This document shows positions 25,220 to 32,859 of a DNA stretch of 42,968 bases, piece after piece. Source of the stretch: Actinomycetes bacterium (GTDB lineage Bacteria; Actinomycetota; Acidimicrobiia; Acidimicrobiales; Palsa-688); contig JAKCEB010000003.1 in the NCBI GenBank assembly GCA_021838305.1, forward strand, positions 1 through 42,968, written 5' to 3'. Position 1 is the first letter of the stretch, and every line of letters begins with the position of its first letter. Made by a program: the position numbers and the translations under genes. The notes under the pieces are model-generated. The model searched no databases, was not told the DNA's origin, and was given only the letters and a program-made list of their open reading frames with translations.

Positions 25220-26059
25220 ATGACTGACGGACTCCCAACGAAGATCGTTCCGCTGACGCTCGGATGGGAGTTCGTTCCTCGTTCCGTATCGGTCTTCGGC
25301 GACGAGTCGGGCTCAGTGCTGTGCGAACCGGTCCCAGGGGTGCTCGTCGAGACACCAGCCGGCTGGGTGTTGCTCGACACCGGGTACAACACGGCCCTGA
25401 TCTGGGATGCGGCTCTAGCAGCTCGCTTCCATGGTCGGGGCCGTCTTCCAACGCTGCCCGGAAGTGGCGATCCGCTCGAGCAGGCCTGTCGAGCTGCGGG
25501 GGTGGCTTTCGACGATATTGTTTTGGTTGCGGTAAGCCACCTCCACCTCGACCATGCCGGGGGTTTGAAGCACTTTTCGGGTCGGTCTACGCCGGTAGCG
25601 GTCCAGCAGGCAGAACTGGACTTTGGCCTTCACGCCCCACATCCGGTCGCCGAGTCACACGGCATATATAGGATCGACTTCGACGATCCGAACTTGCAGT
25701 GGAGAACGCTCGATGGTGACACCGCGCTTATGGCGGGTGTCACTGCCATATCAACTCCTGGTCACACGCTCGGCCATCAGAGCTTTTTCGTTGAACTGGA
25801 CCCCGACGTCGGCGGCGGGGGATACGCCTTCGCATTCGACGCTGCCGATCTCACCGTGAATCTCCGCGACGAACTTTCTCCGGGGGGTCTTGTTGATGCC
25901 ACCCCCGAAAGCGCTGTCGCCTCGATTCGGCGCTTCAAGCAGTTGGCGGTGTCGCGCGGTTTGGCCATGGTGCCCGGGCACGACCCCGACGTGTGGCCGG
26001 AGCTGACGAGCGTCCTTGGTGGAGTCGCGTTATCACCATGCGGAAAGACTGCGAGGTAG
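25220..26059 (+). CDS. Metallo-beta-lactamase-fold hydrolase, lactonase-like
   Basis: 279-residue MBL-fold metallohydrolase. The dinuclear zinc motif SHLHLDHAGG (H-x-H-x-D-H), STPGHTLGH, FAFDAADLT (bridging aspartate) and VPGHDPDVW (last histidine) are complete. The pattern and length fit the N-acyl-homoserine-lactone lactonase branch (AiiA/AttM-like), which also includes hydrolases of other small lactones. Its ATG follows the guanidinase stop with no spacer, so the two are surely co-transcribed. A role with guanidine or a guanidino compound is suggested by position only. Confidence 0.85.
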   Translation: MTDGLPTKIVPLTLGWEFVPRSVSVFGDESGSVLCEPVPGVLVETPAGWVLLDTGYNTALIWDAALAARFHGRGRLPTLPGSGDPLEQACRAAGVAFDDIVLVAVSHLHLDHAGGLKHFSGRSTPVAVQQAELDFGLHAPHPVAESHGIYRIDFDDPNLQWRTLDGDTALMAGVTAISTPGHTLGHQSFFVELDPDVGGGGYAFAFDAADLTVNLRDELSPGGLVDATPESAVASIRRFKQLAVSRGLAMVPGHDPDVWPELTSVLGGVALSPCGKTAR

Positions 26060-26219
26060 TGGTCGGTCCAATCGGCTGAGGTTGGCCAGGAATTGTTGCC
26101 ATATTTATGGCCGCGCCCTACAGCCTATCGGCGAGATCAAGACCTAGCTCTGGTCTGGAGCAAGCTTTCAAGACCCGTGTCATCTACGGGTAAGTCACAC
26201 AAGTCGGCAGGTAGCAGCA

Positions 26220-26465
26220 GCATCGCCGAGGTTCCTGCTGGCGATGAAACTCTTCGTTTCTCGCGTCGAACGGGACCAGGACGACATCCGGGAGCTTTAT
26301 CGGCTGTGCGGGTTCACTACGGCCGAGGAGGGACTGCACGTGGTTGCTGCCGCCTACCCGTCGCGGAGCATCCCGCCTCGCAGTCGATTCATGGTCGAGG
26401 AGATGTATCCCACCATCGAGCGTGGCACCGATCGAGAGGGACCCGACCTGGGAATGGGACTTTGA
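26220..26465 (+). pseudogene. Fragment of a DUF6036-like nucleotidyltransferase
   Basis: The frame reads FLLAMKLFVSRVERDQDDI, then RELYRLCGFTTAEEG and IPPRSRFMVEEMYP. This is the C-terminal portion of DUF6036-type nucleotidyltransferase-like proteins found in AbiEii/MNT-type antitoxin contexts. The upstream sequence lacks the nucleotidyltransferase GS-x-D region, so the 5' part has been lost. An ATG at 26244 could still give a 73-residue peptide. It lies in the accessory stretch between the guanidinase operon and tRNA-Ser. Confidence 0.5.
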
Positions 26466-26846
26466 TTCCCGCTCCGGTCGATTAGCTCAGGCGCTCAGGC
26501 CCGGTCGAGAGCCCCGGGGTCACCCGATCACCGTACCGACCACGGTTGCGGGAAGTGTGGCCCTCTTTATGGCCACACTTCATGGACATTTGGACATTCG
26601 TTCCGACCGAAACGAGTCATCCGGCGGTGTCAGGTTGGCGCCAACGGCATTTACCCTCGTACGGCAAGGGTCTTCTCCGAGTTGCGGACGAGTCCACCCG
26701 AGATTCGTGTAACGAGCGGGGTGGTTACGAAATCCCAGAGGCCCAGGTAGGAGGGCTAGCGCCTTGGACGGCTCCCGAGGCCGTGCACGGGATTCGGCCC
26801 TCTGCGTGCACACCTCCGCACAGGGCGCAGCGGCATGCTCGCAGGC
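26466..26846. other. Gene-free stretch with one hairpin
   Basis: No frame here gives a recognisable protein. The only structure I see is the hairpin at 26553-26580. The stretch separates the DUF6036-like fragment from the PIN-domain module and is probably remnant accessory DNA. Confidence 0.5.
26553..26580. repeat. Perfect 10-bp hairpin
   Basis: AAGTGTGGCC (26553-26562) and GGCCACACTT (26571-26580) are perfect reverse complements around an 8-nt loop (CTCTTTAT). No T-run follows. It may be a terminator for the minus-strand PIN gene or a scar of past insertion. Confidence 0.65.
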
Positions 26847-27347
26847 TCAACGGCGGCGACCTCGGCGCATCGCGTCGGTTCGCTTCACGAAGTCTCCCGA
26901 CGTGACCACCGGCGTTCCCCGCCACGGGGACATCGACAGCAGGTCGTGGTCGTCGCTCACGATCAGCACTGACCCGCTGGCCGCAGCGCACTCAAGGATC
27001 CGGTTGTCCTCGTGGTCTTGGCAGTCGCTGACCGTGATCTGGGGCTCGATGACATCTCCACCGGAGGCAAAGGCGATCTCTGCAAGCACGGCGACATAGT
27101 CCTCTGCCTGCTGTTCTTCCCAGCCGTACCCGTCGGGTGGAGTTCCTACGAGGACTCGCACGACGTTAGTGAGGATGTGCTCGCTGAGGAACAACCCGAA
27201 CTCCCGGGCGTCGTTGAGGATGCCGACCACGTTGGCGGCCAGGTTGCCCCGCACGGGCGGAGGTGACGGCCATGACCGGAAGTCGTCGTTGCCACCCGCA
27301 ACTGCGCTGACCAGGACATTGACGTCGACTGTGACGGGTTGGCTCAC
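26847..27347 (-). CDS. PIN-domain toxin (COG1569-like)
   Basis: 166-residue PIN-domain ribonuclease-type toxin. The first acidic residue is in VDVNVLVSA, and the C-terminal cluster is in DCQDHEDNRILECAA followed by LIVSDDHDLL. Together they form the Mg-binding site. It overlaps the upstream antitoxin by four bases (ATGA), the usual toxin-antitoxin layout. It lies in the accessory stretch on the 3' side of tRNA-Ser. Confidence 0.85.
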   Translation of the reverse strand: MSQPVTVDVNVLVSAVAGGNDDFRSWPSPPPVRGNLAANVVGILNDAREFGLFLSEHILTNVVRVLVGTPPDGYGWEEQQAEDYVAVLAEIAFASGGDVIEPQITVSDCQDHEDNRILECAAASGSVLIVSDDHDLLSMSPWRGTPVVTSGDFVKRTDAMRRGRRR

Positions 27348-27592
27348 CGCCTTCTCAGGGCGCGCCGCACGACCTGCACCGCGTCTACGTGGGAGAGGCC
27401 CGCTGCGGCGGAACGCTCAACGCCGTACGCCTGCAACTCGGCGAGCCGACCGGCGCGGTCGACCACCTCCATCTGATGCATCGCCTCGCGCAAGAAGGCC
27501 GACCGGTTCCCGTGCCCGAACCGCTGAGTGAGCCGCTCCAAGCGAGGTTCGTCCTCCTCGGCGACGGCGAAGCCGATGGTCTTGGTACTCAT
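27344..27592 (-). CDS. Antitoxin partner of the PIN toxin
   Basis: 82 residues from ATG 27592; ATG 27610, seven bases after GGAG, would add six residues. The sequence STKTIGFAVAEEDEPRLERL, then FGHGNRSAFLREAMHQM, looks like a ribbon-helix-helix DNA-binding domain. The rest is helical, ending in a basic tail. A small TTGCA/TGCAA inverted repeat (27612-27628) just upstream could be its operator. The gene is divergent from a second toxin-antitoxin-like pair. Confidence 0.75.
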   Translation of the reverse strand: MSTKTIGFAVAEEDEPRLERLTQRFGHGNRSAFLREAMHQMEVVDRAGRLAELQAYGVERSAAAGLSHVDAVQVVRRALRRR

Positions 27593-27687
27593 GCCTCCCA
27601 CTGTACCCATATTGCACTCCAGATGCAACGAGGGTTGGCCGGGATTCGTCCATCCGTTCCGTCGTGACGCCTATGGGCCGGTACTCT

Positions 27688-27894
27688 ATGCACATGTCCA
27701 TCTCGGTCGACGAGCTTCGTGCGCTGGGCGCCCGGGTGCGGGCCGAGGCCGAGGCCGCAGGTGAGTTGGCAAGGCCGGGCGCCTCCCACTGGGATCTTCC
27801 GAGGGAGGCGCGGGAAGCGCTTCTGGACTACCTGCACTCGGGCGCGTACGACGAAGCCGCGCGAGCCTGCATCTCAGACGAGCCAGAGATCTAG
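27688..27894 (+). CDS. Putative antitoxin of a second module
   Basis: 68 residues from ATG 27688 (ATG 27694 also possible). A helical, Ala/Glu-rich small protein (MSISVDELRALGARV, then DLPREAREALLDYLHSGAYD). I recognise no DNA-binding motif. It is called an antitoxin because it precedes, by 12 bp, a PIN-like gene and because the neighbouring genes form another such module. It could be any small regulatory partner. Confidence 0.5.
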   Translation: MHMSISVDELRALGARVRAEAEAAGELARPGASHWDLPREAREALLDYLHSGAYDEAARACISDEPEI

Positions 27895-27906
27895 GCTCTC
27901 ACTCTG

Positions 27907-28344
27907 TTGTTCGTCGTCGACGATCGCCTTCTCTTCGAGGTTGTCGCAGAGAGCGAAGCGGACGCGATGCCTCCCTACCTGGAAGCTGGGGATCGGGGCG
28001 AGTTGTACACGACGGGCTACTGGTACTGGCGTCTCGCTCGGGCGATCGCCCATCCAGTTGGCGGCGCACTCTCCGGTCCCTTCCGGAACCTGACTGAGGG
28101 AGTGCAACGGATGGTCGCAGCGGCGATGGCCGATCTGCCGCCGAGCATCGGGATTCTCAACCTCCGGCGGCTGGTTCCGATCATGGCCGCGCTCCCCGGC
28201 AACTTGAACGTTCTCACGGCGGAGGCAATCGCTACGGCTGTTGCCATCGATGGGACGATCCTCGTGACAACGGAGTCGGAGATGCTCAGCCGGGTCGCCG
28301 TGGCTGCGAGCGTTCCGGTCGAACTCGTCACATTGGGTCAGTAG
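27907..28344 (+). CDS. PIN-like putative toxin
   Basis: 145 residues from TTG 27907. The N-terminus FVVDDRLLFEVVAE and the C-terminal LTAEAIATAVAIDGTILVTT, followed by a Val-rich end, resemble the first and last strands of VapC-like PIN domains. The middle is diverged. The acidic residues DD (near residue 5), E (LTAEA) and E (TTESE) could form a metal site, but the canonical D-x-x-L-A pattern is not clear. Its pairing with the small upstream gene supports a toxin-antitoxin role. Confidence 0.55.
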   Translation: MFVVDDRLLFEVVAESEADAMPPYLEAGDRGELYTTGYWYWRLARAIAHPVGGALSGPFRNLTEGVQRMVAAAMADLPPSIGILNLRRLVPIMAALPGNLNVLTAEAIATAVAIDGTILVTTESEMLSRVAVAASVPVELVTLGQ

Positions 28345-28483
28345 CAGACTTTGTGCGGGTTGATCCGCCCAGTCGTCTGGTCGTTGTTCTAGATCGAGCG
28401 GCTCCCACTCGGCCAGTACGGAGCTTGCATGGCGATCGGTACGCGATCCGTGGGGTTGGCCAGAATTTTCGTGGCTCCTCTCC

Positions 28484-28700
28484 CATGGTCAGGACCTCGT
28501 CCTTGCCCGCCTGAACAGTAGTGGTGTCCGTCGCGTTGCCAAAGTCGACGTGCCCAAGGAGAACTTCGGGACGCGACCGGCCATCGTGATTGATCCCGCC
28601 GATCGGCTGATATACCAAGCCTTGGTCGATCGTGAAAGTCGCAGGTTAATCTCATCGAGGAGCTGCTCGATAATCCTTCCACCGCTGATAGGACGCTCGT
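28484..28700 (+). pseudogene. Fragment resembling a bacterial reverse-transcriptase-family protein
   Basis: A frame around 28550 reads VDVPKENFGTRPAIVIDP, then ADRLIYQALVDRES. This resembles the segment with VPK-x-TRP and DR-x-x-YQALVD near the N-terminus of some bacterial reverse-transcriptase-like proteins. The frame soon loses any resemblance. A second coding-like stretch in another frame follows (28652-28860, VNLIEELLDNPSTADRTL, then KFGAWFRSPTG), which suggests a decayed gene with frameshifts. No catalytic YxDD is present. Assignment is tentative. Confidence 0.35.
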
Positions 28701-28851
28701 CAAGTTCGGCGCTTGGTTCCGCTCACCGACCGGGCGACGTAGTCGTAGCGCCCAGTGGAAGGGTCGCGTCCGAATCCGAGCGACACCCGCACCTGCCAGT
28801 GCTCGTCGCCCCGGTCTCGGATGCTCCCGTGCATAGCGAACCGGTAGCACG

Positions 28852-28888
28852 GATTATGGACAGATTATGGACAGATTATGTATGGACA
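28852..28888. repeat. 11-bp tandem repeat, three copies
   Basis: GATTATGGACA occurs at 28852-28862 and 28863-28873, and a third copy with a 4-base insertion (GATTATGTATGGACA) at 28874-28888. It lies 50 bp from the 3' end of tRNA-Ser in the accessory stretch. Confidence 0.75.
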
Positions 28889-28938
28889 GCGAACCAGCCA
28901 GCGAATTCACCGCCGAAGCAAAAACAGTCTCTGACCTG

Positions 28939-29023
28939 CGGAGGGAGAGGGATTTGAACCCCCGGGGACTTGCATCCCAAAGCTTTTCAAGAGCTTCGCA
29001 TTCGGCCACTCTGCCATCCCTCC
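28939..29023 (-). tRNA. tRNA-Ser (anticodon TGA)
   Basis: On the minus strand the acceptor arms GGAGGGA and TCCCTCC pair over 7 bp. The anticodon stem AAGCT/AGCTT encloses the loop CTTGAAA, giving anticodon TGA. The T-arm contains GGTTCAAATCC, and a long variable arm marks the type II tRNA structure of serine. The 3' CCA is not encoded. The 3' end faces the accessory stretch at lower coordinates, the side where elements that integrate into a tRNA gene would lie. Confidence 0.93.
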
Positions 29024-29174
29024 CGGAATGTCCATTGAGACTATCCGCTTGTCGAGCGGGGGATCGCCCCTCTCACCATTCCGGCCACCACTGCGACGGG
29101 GCCTCGGGACTGGGATTCAGTCGTCACAACCGTCGTCTAGCCTATGGCTCCTTCTGGAAGGTGCTTGGAGGCCA

Positions 29175-30536
29175 ATGGGTAAGCGCAACAGGGAGCGACG
29201 CGAGGCGAAGAAGCGCCAGAAGGACTTGCGCCGGAGCCGGTCCCGGCTGGGGGGTAGCCCTGATTGGGAATCCGCTGGCGTCGAGGGGTCTGCGAGTCGA
29301 GGACGGCCAGACTTTCGCTCGATCCTCCTGACTTACGGCCGAGCGTTCGGTGTCGCGGAGGCCGCCGAACTGCTTCCCGGCTTGGAGTCTGCGCTGCTAC
29401 ACGAGGCTTCGATGGTCGGCAGGGCTGCGGCGTCGCTCGTGTATGGAACGGTAGTGGGCGAGTGCTTGGCCGCGGTCTGGGAAGGCGGATGGCAACCGGG
29501 GGAAGTGTCGCGAGTGGTCAGGCGGAGATTGACCGTCCGCCACGCCGATCTTCTCGCCACCGCCTTCGCTGCCTACAATTGGCCGAAAGCTCAGATGCCC
29601 CCAAGGTGGGCCGCTCAACTCAGCGAGCTTAGTGCCACCGAGCGTGCCCCAGGATCGGACCAAGCATGGCTGACAAGCTGGGCGGACGCTGCGGGCCTCG
29701 ACTGGCCGGAAGCACTGATAGCAGGGGCGCAACTCCTCGGAGTCGTCTCGGTCCTGCATCGGCTCGAACCATTGATCGCGAGACCTTCGCAGTGGTCCGA
29801 GCACGCCGGGACGACCGGGCCGAGCGGTCTGGTAGACGAGTCTGTCCTGGCCAAAGTAAGGGCGCTTCTAGCAAAAGCTGAATCCACTACTTTCGAGGAA
29901 GAAGCCAATGCCCTCACTGCCAAGGCGCAAGAGCTCATCTCCCGGCACGCTATTGACGATGCGCTTGCGCAGGGCGCTGGCCATCAACCGCGCGAGGTCC
30001 CGCGCGCCCAGAGGATATGGGTGGACGATCCTTACGCTTCCGCCAAGGGGCAGCTCCTCGCAGTAGTGGGAGCGTCCAATCGCGCCCGTGTCATTTGGGA
30101 CGCTACCTACGGCTATATGAGCGTCGTAGGTTTCGAGTCGGACCTGGAGGCAGTCGAGATACTTTTCACGTCACTCCTCGTGCAGGCGTCGCACGCCATG
30201 CTGGCCCGAGGGAAAGTGTCGGACGAACGAGGCCGCTCCAGGACTAGATCGTTCCGTCAGTCTTTCTATCTGGCTTTTGCTAGCCGAATTCACGAAAGGT
30301 TGTCGGCGGCCAGCCGGGAGGCGGCAACTCAAGCGTCCGCTGACCTGGGTCGAGAGGTGCTGCCGGTGCTTGCGAGCCGCCAGGATGATGTCGACGCAGC
30401 CATGAAGAGGATGTTCCCTTCGGTACGCACGATGGCAGGCCCGGCAGCCAGCAATGCCGAAGGTTGGAACGCTGGTCGAGTCGCCGCTGAGATGGCGTCA
30501 CTCGGCCCGAAACACGAGGAACTCGCGACTTCGTAG
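29175..30536 (+). CDS. DUF2786-domain protein
   Basis: 453 residues from ATG 29175, just after GGAGG. A basic N-terminus (GKRNRERREAKKRQKDLRRS) leads to a helical region. The DUF2786 signature VLAKVRALLAKAESTTFEEE, followed by ANALTAKAQELISRHAID, sits near residue 230. The C-terminal half matches the pattern usually found with DUF2786 (the GYMSVVGFESDLEAVEILFT region). Function is unknown in the family. The basic start suggests nucleic-acid binding. It diverges from tRNA-Ser. Confidence 0.85.
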   Translation: MGKRNRERREAKKRQKDLRRSRSRLGGSPDWESAGVEGSASRGRPDFRSILLTYGRAFGVAEAAELLPGLESALLHEASMVGRAAASLVYGTVVGECLAAVWEGGWQPGEVSRVVRRRLTVRHADLLATAFAAYNWPKAQMPPRWAAQLSELSATERAPGSDQAWLTSWADAAGLDWPEALIAGAQLLGVVSVLHRLEPLIARPSQWSEHAGTTGPSGLVDESVLAKVRALLAKAESTTFEEEANALTAKAQELISRHAIDDALAQGAGHQPREVPRAQRIWVDDPYASAKGQLLAVVGASNRARVIWDATYGYMSVVGFESDLEAVEILFTSLLVQASHAMLARGKVSDERGRSRTRSFRQSFYLAFASRIHERLSAASREAATQASADLGREVLPVLASRQDDVDAAMKRMFPSVRTMAGPAASNAEGWNAGRVAAEMASLGPKHEELATS

Positions 30537-30602
30537 GCGGCTTCAAGGAATGTCGGCCGTCCCCGTCCTGAAGGGCTAGCGGCTACCCACTACCGTTAGT
30601 CG

Positions 30603-30857
30603 CTAGGTCTCGGGCAGGCGGTCGGGCTGGGCGCCCCGATTCAGCGAGCAACCCTGACGGTGATAGCCGCCGTCACACATCGAGCCGCATTCCGGACAAA
30701 GTAATCCGGCCCAGCACGCTGGGTCGCCGGCTTCGGTGGTTGCTTCGGGGTTGCCGCGCTCCCGTAGAATCGACGCTACGTCTGTGCTGTCGGGCCGCAT
30801 CCCCGAATGGGCACCGCTGCTCAGATGCCGACGATCCTTGACGGGAGGGCCATCCAC
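30603..30857 (-). CDS. Small cysteine-rich protein, possible zinc ribbon
   Basis: 84 residues from GTG 30857. The C-terminal half has CPECGSMCDGGYHRQGC, which could bind one zinc ion through Cys and His ligands; an upstream CWAGLLC adds cysteines. I do not recognise a family. The reading frame is short, but the spacing of the Cys/His residues is unlikely in a random frame. Confidence 0.45.
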   Translation of the reverse strand: MDGPPVKDRRHLSSGAHSGMRPDSTDVASILRERGNPEATTEAGDPACWAGLLCPECGSMCDGGYHRQGCSLNRGAQPDRLPET

Positions 30858-30973
30858 GCGCTGACTATACCGAGTCTCGTCTCGCTGAATCAGTGCCGCC
30901 CAGATCTTTTTGCTGGGTGAGCGGGTTCGTTGCAGATTCAGCCCTGAATCCCCTCGTCGCGCTTGGCGAGATC

Positions 30974-31022
30974 ATAGATTGGTACTTTATACAGCTATAG
31001 ACTGTATAAAGTACCAATCTAT
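30974..31022. repeat. Perfect 21-bp inverted repeat with 7-nt loop in an AT-rich island
   Basis: Left arm 30974-30994 and right arm 31002-31022 are exact reverse complements (the left arm begins ATAGATTGGTACTTTATACA), enclosing CTATAGA. Base composition from about 30960 to 31090 is far more AT-rich than the surroundings. A 23-residue basic reading frame (31024-31095, MELKQKRLKWH start) follows directly. It may be a transcription terminator, a mobile-element end or a folded RNA element. Confidence 0.85.
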
Positions 31023-31103
31023 CATGGAGTTAAAGCAGAAGCGACTTAAGTGGCACACAAATAGAAGAGCTCTCGGATTTCGGCGGCAGGGTTAAGCCTT
31101 CAG

Positions 31104-31793
31104 TCAGCTGTCCCCGCTCGCGTCCCACGTGTTCCAGTACGTGAGGGACTCGACCGGCGGTCGCGACGCCGGTTTGAAGGCGTTGCCGACCGTATAGGCC
31201 ACGGGAAGCAGCGCGACTTGGGTGACGGAATCGTACGGGATGCCGAGCACCTCGGCCGCCTCGCGCTCTTTCACGAGATGAAGCGTCGTCCATGCAGAGC
31301 CGAGCCCACGGGAGCGCAGGGCGAGCATGAAGCTCCAAACGGCAGGGAGGATCGATCCGTAGATCGAAGCGGACATGGCGTTGACGGTGCTCTCCGCTCG
31401 GCCCTGGATGCACGGCACCACGTGCACCGGAACCTTCTCGAGGGTTTCGGTCAGGTGGATGGCGCTCTCGTAGACACGCTTGGTCTGTGGATCCATCGCT
31501 TGCGACGCGGATGCCCTCAGGTAACCTTCGCCCCCTTCCCGGTAGAGGCGGGCGAGTTCTCGGCGCTTGTCGGCGTCGGTGACAACCATCCACCGCCAAC
31601 CCTGCGAGTTGCTGCCCGTAGGGGCTTGCACCGCCAGGCGCAGGCACTCGAGCAGCATCTCAGCCGGTACTGGTCGGTCGAGGTCTAGGCGCTTGCGGAC
31701 CGACCGCGTGGTCGATAGGAGCCTGTCCGTTACCGCCAGGTCGAACGGCGGGGAGGATGGCGCAGCGGAGGACAGGTCTGGTTCGTAAGTCAA
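31104..31793 (-). CDS. Nitroreductase-family flavoprotein
   Basis: 229 residues from TTG 31793, whose codon overlaps the pheA stop (TTGA) and follows GGGGGGAA. FMN-dependent family features are TTRSVRKRLDLDRPVP (phosphate-binding SxR region), LAVQAPTGSNSQGWRWMVVT, and the C-terminal GSAWTTLHLVKEREAAEVLG followed by VALLPVAY. Such enzymes reduce nitro compounds, quinones or other electron acceptors. Coupling to pheA suggests a shared transcript. The substrate is unknown. Confidence 0.9.
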   Translation of the reverse strand: MTYEPDLSSAAPSSPPFDLAVTDRLLSTTRSVRKRLDLDRPVPAEMLLECLRLAVQAPTGSNSQGWRWMVVTDADKRRELARLYREGGEGYLRASASQAMDPQTKRVYESAIHLTETLEKVPVHVVPCIQGRAESTVNAMSASIYGSILPAVWSFMLALRSRGLGSAWTTLHLVKEREAAEVLGIPYDSVTQVALLPVAYTVGNAFKPASRPPVESLTYWNTWDASGDS

Positions 31794-32839
31794 AGGTTCC
31801 CCCCTTGTGGTTCGGCCGAAGCGGTATCGGAAACGATGAGTGAGCGTATTGCATCGATCCAGCGGTCCGCTTCCTGCCACGCCTCCCGCGCTGCTCGGCG
31901 TATTCCGTCCCCGTGGTAGCCCGCAGCCGGGTAGGAGCCCAGGAACTTTAGGGAGCGGAGACTTGCATGCAGGTCTCGAAGGCAGTCGGCAACGATCTCG
32001 TCGCCGACGTGGCCTTCGAAGTCGATCAGAAAGCAGTATTCGCCGAGTCCCTGCTTCGTCGGCCTCGACTCGAGCTTGACGAGGTTCAGGTCCCTCGCAG
32101 AGAACTGGCCGAGTATCCCATGCAGAGATCCCGGATGGTCCGAGGACTGGAAGCAGACGACGCTGGTCTTGTCGTGGCCGCTCGGCGCCGGGATGCGCGT
32201 GTCGGAGCGGGCGACGAGCACGAAGCGCGTCATGTTGTCGGGGTTGTCCTCGATGCCTCTGGCGAGTACCTCAAGGCCGTAGATGGATCCGGCGAGGGTG
32301 GTGCCGATGGCAGCGGCGAAGCGCTGCGTTCCAGGAGCAGCGGAGACCCCCTCGCCGGCGTCCGGGCCTCTCGTGGTAGCGCCGGCGGGGCCGGCAACCG
32401 CCACCTGTCGGACGGCTTCCGCGGTCGATGTCGCTGCTACCTCGTCGACGTCAGGTAAGTGCTCGGCGAGCCACGTCCTACACTGCGCCGTCGCGTGAGG
32501 GAAGGAGACCACCTGGCGTATCGCATCGAGGCTGACCCCTGGAGGTGCAAGCAGGTTCTGAGTCACCGGCAGGACGGTCTCGCCGACGATGATCAGGTCT
32601 CGGTCGAAGACGAGCTGGTCAGTGGTGATGGACACCGATCCCTCGATGGAGTTCTCGATGGCGACGAACCCGTAGTCCACCTCGCCCGACGAGACCGCTT
32701 CAAAGACTTGAAAGAAGGAGGGCATGGCTACTAAGCGTGCCGACGCGAGCCCGGGCTCGCTTCGAAGCGCTTCCTCGGTGAACGTCCCGCTTGGCCCGAG
32801 AAAACCGACCTTTGCGTCTGAGGAGACAATGCCAGTCAT
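31790..32839 (-). CDS. pheA: Prephenate dehydratase
   Basis: 349 residues from ATG 32839. Prephenate to phenylpyruvate in phenylalanine synthesis. The catalytic domain begins VGFLGPSGTFTEEAL. It has FVAIENSIEGSVSITTDQL and MTRFVLVA, with the TRF motif that supplies the catalytic threonine. The C-terminal ACT domain (SSDHPGSLHGILGQFSARDL, then ESRP) binds phenylalanine for feedback control. It is divergent from larB by 20 bp and overlaps the nitroreductase gene at its 3' end. Confidence 0.94.
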   Translation of the reverse strand: MTGIVSSDAKVGFLGPSGTFTEEALRSEPGLASARLVAMPSFFQVFEAVSSGEVDYGFVAIENSIEGSVSITTDQLVFDRDLIIVGETVLPVTQNLLAPPGVSLDAIRQVVSFPHATAQCRTWLAEHLPDVDEVAATSTAEAVRQVAVAGPAGATTRGPDAGEGVSAAPGTQRFAAAIGTTLAGSIYGLEVLARGIEDNPDNMTRFVLVARSDTRIPAPSGHDKTSVVCFQSSDHPGSLHGILGQFSARDLNLVKLESRPTKQGLGEYCFLIDFEGHVGDEIVADCLRDLHASLRSLKFLGSYPAAGYHGDGIRRAAREAWQEADRWIDAIRSLIVSDTASAEPQGGNL

Positions 32840-32859
32840 TGCCGGGCAGGATAGGGGAT

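Noticed and set aside
26546-26905. A 119-residue plus-strand frame overlapping the PIN toxin
   Set aside because: No recognisable motif, and it runs into the toxin gene on the other strand; probably non-coding.
26060-28938. CRISPR array or complete insertion sequence in the accessory stretch
   Set aside because: Repeats are only short tandem copies without spacers. No transposase frame or paired terminal repeats were found.
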